From NCBI GenBank assembly GCA_002403445.1, contig DHHU01000003.1:39296-46216 (forward strand): DNA of 6,921 nt. Direction: 5' to 3'. Below are positions 5,541 through 6,921 of this stretch, piece after piece. Each line of letters opens with the position of its first letter. Position 1 is the stretch's first letter. Under the pieces are notes generated by a model, which searched no databases, had not been told where the DNA came from, and saw nothing but the letters and a program-made list of their open reading frames with translations. This stretch comes from Salinisphaeraceae bacterium UBA4764 (GTDB taxonomy: Bacteria; Pseudomonadota; Gammaproteobacteria; Nevskiales; Salinisphaeraceae). The position numbers and the translations under genes are program-made.

Positions 5541-6921
5541 TTAAACAAGCGGTTGACCCAAGGTCTCGCGGCCCAATCCAAGCGTCACGACGCCGCCGAT
5601 GCCAAATGCAATGGCCAGCGGCAGTAACGCAACAAGATAGCCATGGGACACAAGACCGCCTGCCAGCAACGGCCCGATCACGGCGGCTATCTTGCCGACA
5701 CCGCCGGCAAAACCGTTGCCGGTTGCACGCGCCTCAGTCGGAAACAGTTCCGGCGTATAGGCGTAAATCGCGCCCCACGCCCCGAGCGTGAAGAAACTCG
5801 CAGCGAGCAGGCCCCCAAAAAACGGCCAGAAACCGCCCAGACCCAGACCGAATCCGACGCCGGGCATAGACGCTGCGAAAACAAACGTGAAGATGCCCGA
5901 GAGTATGAGATACGCACCCAGCGTGGGCTTGCGGCCGATTCGTTCCACAAGCCAGGCAGCACTGGCATAGCCGGGGATCTGTACGAGTGCGATAAGCACG
6001 AAATAGCCGTAGATATTGCCGACAACACCGGCTGCGCCGACGGTCTCCGGCAACCAGATGAAAACTCCGTAATAGCCGAAGTTGATTGCAAACCAGACGC
6101 CGGCGATCATCAGCGTTTGCGGCCGCAGATCCGCGGCAAAAAGCCGAGATAATCCAGCTTGCGGTGGCGTCGTGACCGTGCTCGCTTGGGCCGGCATCCG
6201 GGCGGCACCGTTGACCCGAGCCATGGCACGGAGCCGATCGTTGACCTGATCGGTCTTGCCCGACAACGCCAGATAATACGGCGTCTCGTGCAGTCGAGCC
6301 CGAATGACGAACACGAAAAATGCGGGAAATGCGGCGACCACAAACAGCAGGCGCCATCCGGCGACCGGCCCGATCACCGGAATGTCGACTGCCCCTGAGG
6401 CCGAGGCAAAAAACGATAGACACGCCCAGGCAAGCAGGACCGCCAGGAGGTTGCCAAGCGGCCAGAACGCGTCGAGCAAGACCAGAAAACGCCCGCGTTT
6501 GCTCGTGGGCAAGTGCTCGGCGAGATAGGACAGATCCACGGCAAGTGCACCGCCCAAACCCATCCCCGTCAGAAAGCGAAGGACAAAGCCAGAATAGAAC
6601 CCGCCTGCGAATGCCGTTAAGCCGGCAAAAACAGCATAGGTGAGCACGGTCCACTGAAATACCCGGCGGCGTCCGAAGCGATCGGCAGACCAGCCCCACG
6701 CCCAATTGCCGATGACCATGCCCATCAGGCTGGCCGAGCCCAGAAATCCGGCGGCCAACCCCGACAGAGACCATGCCTTGATCAGAATCGGGAGCGTGAA
6801 ACTAATCAGAATGACTTCCATGCCGTCGAACGCCCAAGCGCTGCCGCAGATGGCGAGCAGGCGACGATGAAAGCGGCCGATCGGGATGTCGTCCAGCAGA
6901 TCCGAAATCGAGACCGAGGCC
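5541..6921 (-). CDS. MFS transporter, partial (5' end beyond window)
   Basis: This inner-membrane transporter of the major facilitator superfamily has at least 459 residues visible. The first ATG at 6821 is not the start: the frame stays open to the window edge and adds 33 residues, including DDIPIGRFHRRLL and SAWAFDG, which complete helix 1. Helix 1 carries an acidic FDGME (Asp at 6827-6825), comparable with the DGYD of NiaP and aromatic-acid symporters. The loop 2-3 motif A is present as SADRFGRRR (about 6686-6660). After helix 6 a central loop with HETPYYLALSGKTD corresponds to the PES-type segment of the sugar-porter/NiaP side of the superfamily. ELFPTEARATGNG marks the later cytoplasmic loop. 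Substrate is probably a small organic acid or nicotinate-like compound, but this is not settled. The gene ends 77 bases from the lysR stop, convergent with it. That spacer holds no clear terminator. Confidence 0.92.
   Translation of the reverse strand, partial: ASVSISDLLDDIPIGRFHRRLLAICGSAWAFDGMEVILISFTLPILIKAWSLSGLAAGFLGSASLMGMVIGNWAWGWSADRFGRRRVFQWTVLTYAVFAGLTAFAGGFYSGFVLRFLTGMGLGGALAVDLSYLAEHLPTSKRGRFLVLLDAFWPLGNLLAVLLAWACLSFFASASGAVDIPVIGPVAGWRLLFVVAAFPAFFVFVIRARLHETPYYLALSGKTDQVNDRLRAMARVNGAARMPAQASTVTTPPQAGLSRLFAADLRPQTLMIAGVWFAINFGYYGVFIWLPETVGAAGVVGNIYGYFVLIALVQIPGYASAAWLVERIGRKPTLGAYLILSGIFTFVFAASMPGVGFGLGLGGFWPFFGGLLAASFFTLGAWGAIYAYTPELFPTEARATGNGFAGGVGKIAAVIGPLLAGGLVSHGYLVALLPLAIAFGIGGVVTLGLGRETLGQPLV

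Noticed and set aside
5734..6774. Minus-strand frame of 346 codons overlapping the MFS gene
   Set aside because: It is a shifted frame of the MFS gene, rich in Arg, Cys and Ser, without the hydrophobic segments or motifs of the true frame.

Overview
The window reads as ordinary chromosome of a GC-rich (roughly 60% by eye, not counted) proteobacterium, most likely a gammaproteobacterium. This rests on the style of the proteins, such as AdhP-type alcohol dehydrogenase, a LrhA-like LysR regulator and a YjiS/DUF1127 protein. No rRNA, tRNA, CRISPR array, transposase or phage gene is visible, and the species cannot be named from the sequence.

Layout, left to right. Positions 1-251 are an AT-rich leader with several inverted repeats, a sigma70-like promoter candidate and a strong Shine-Dalgarno sequence. 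They precede a two-gene plus-strand unit: a zinc alcohol dehydrogenase (252-1274) and an NAD-type aldehyde dehydrogenase (1399-2910). A perfect 10-bp stem-loop separates the two genes. Together they would oxidise an alcohol to its aldehyde and then to the carboxylic acid, yielding two NADH. Positions 2911-3190 are a gene-poor convergent spacer whose first 100 bases are packed with inverted repeats.

The middle block is divergent. On the minus strand a small basic DUF1127 protein (4484-4080) is followed after one base by a ten-helix EamA/DMT exporter (4078-3191). On the plus strand a LysR regulator (4588-5463) starts from the shared 103-bp AT-rich region, which carries a 22-bp perfect dyad. This looks like a regulator controlling an exporter together with a small partner protein. 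The right end (5541 to the window edge, minus strand) is an MFS transporter convergent with lysR. Its true start lies beyond the window.

No clearly novel system is present. The items most worth a second look are the DUF1127/EamA/LysR cassette with its dyad, the structured leader of the adh-ald unit, and the structured convergent spacer.
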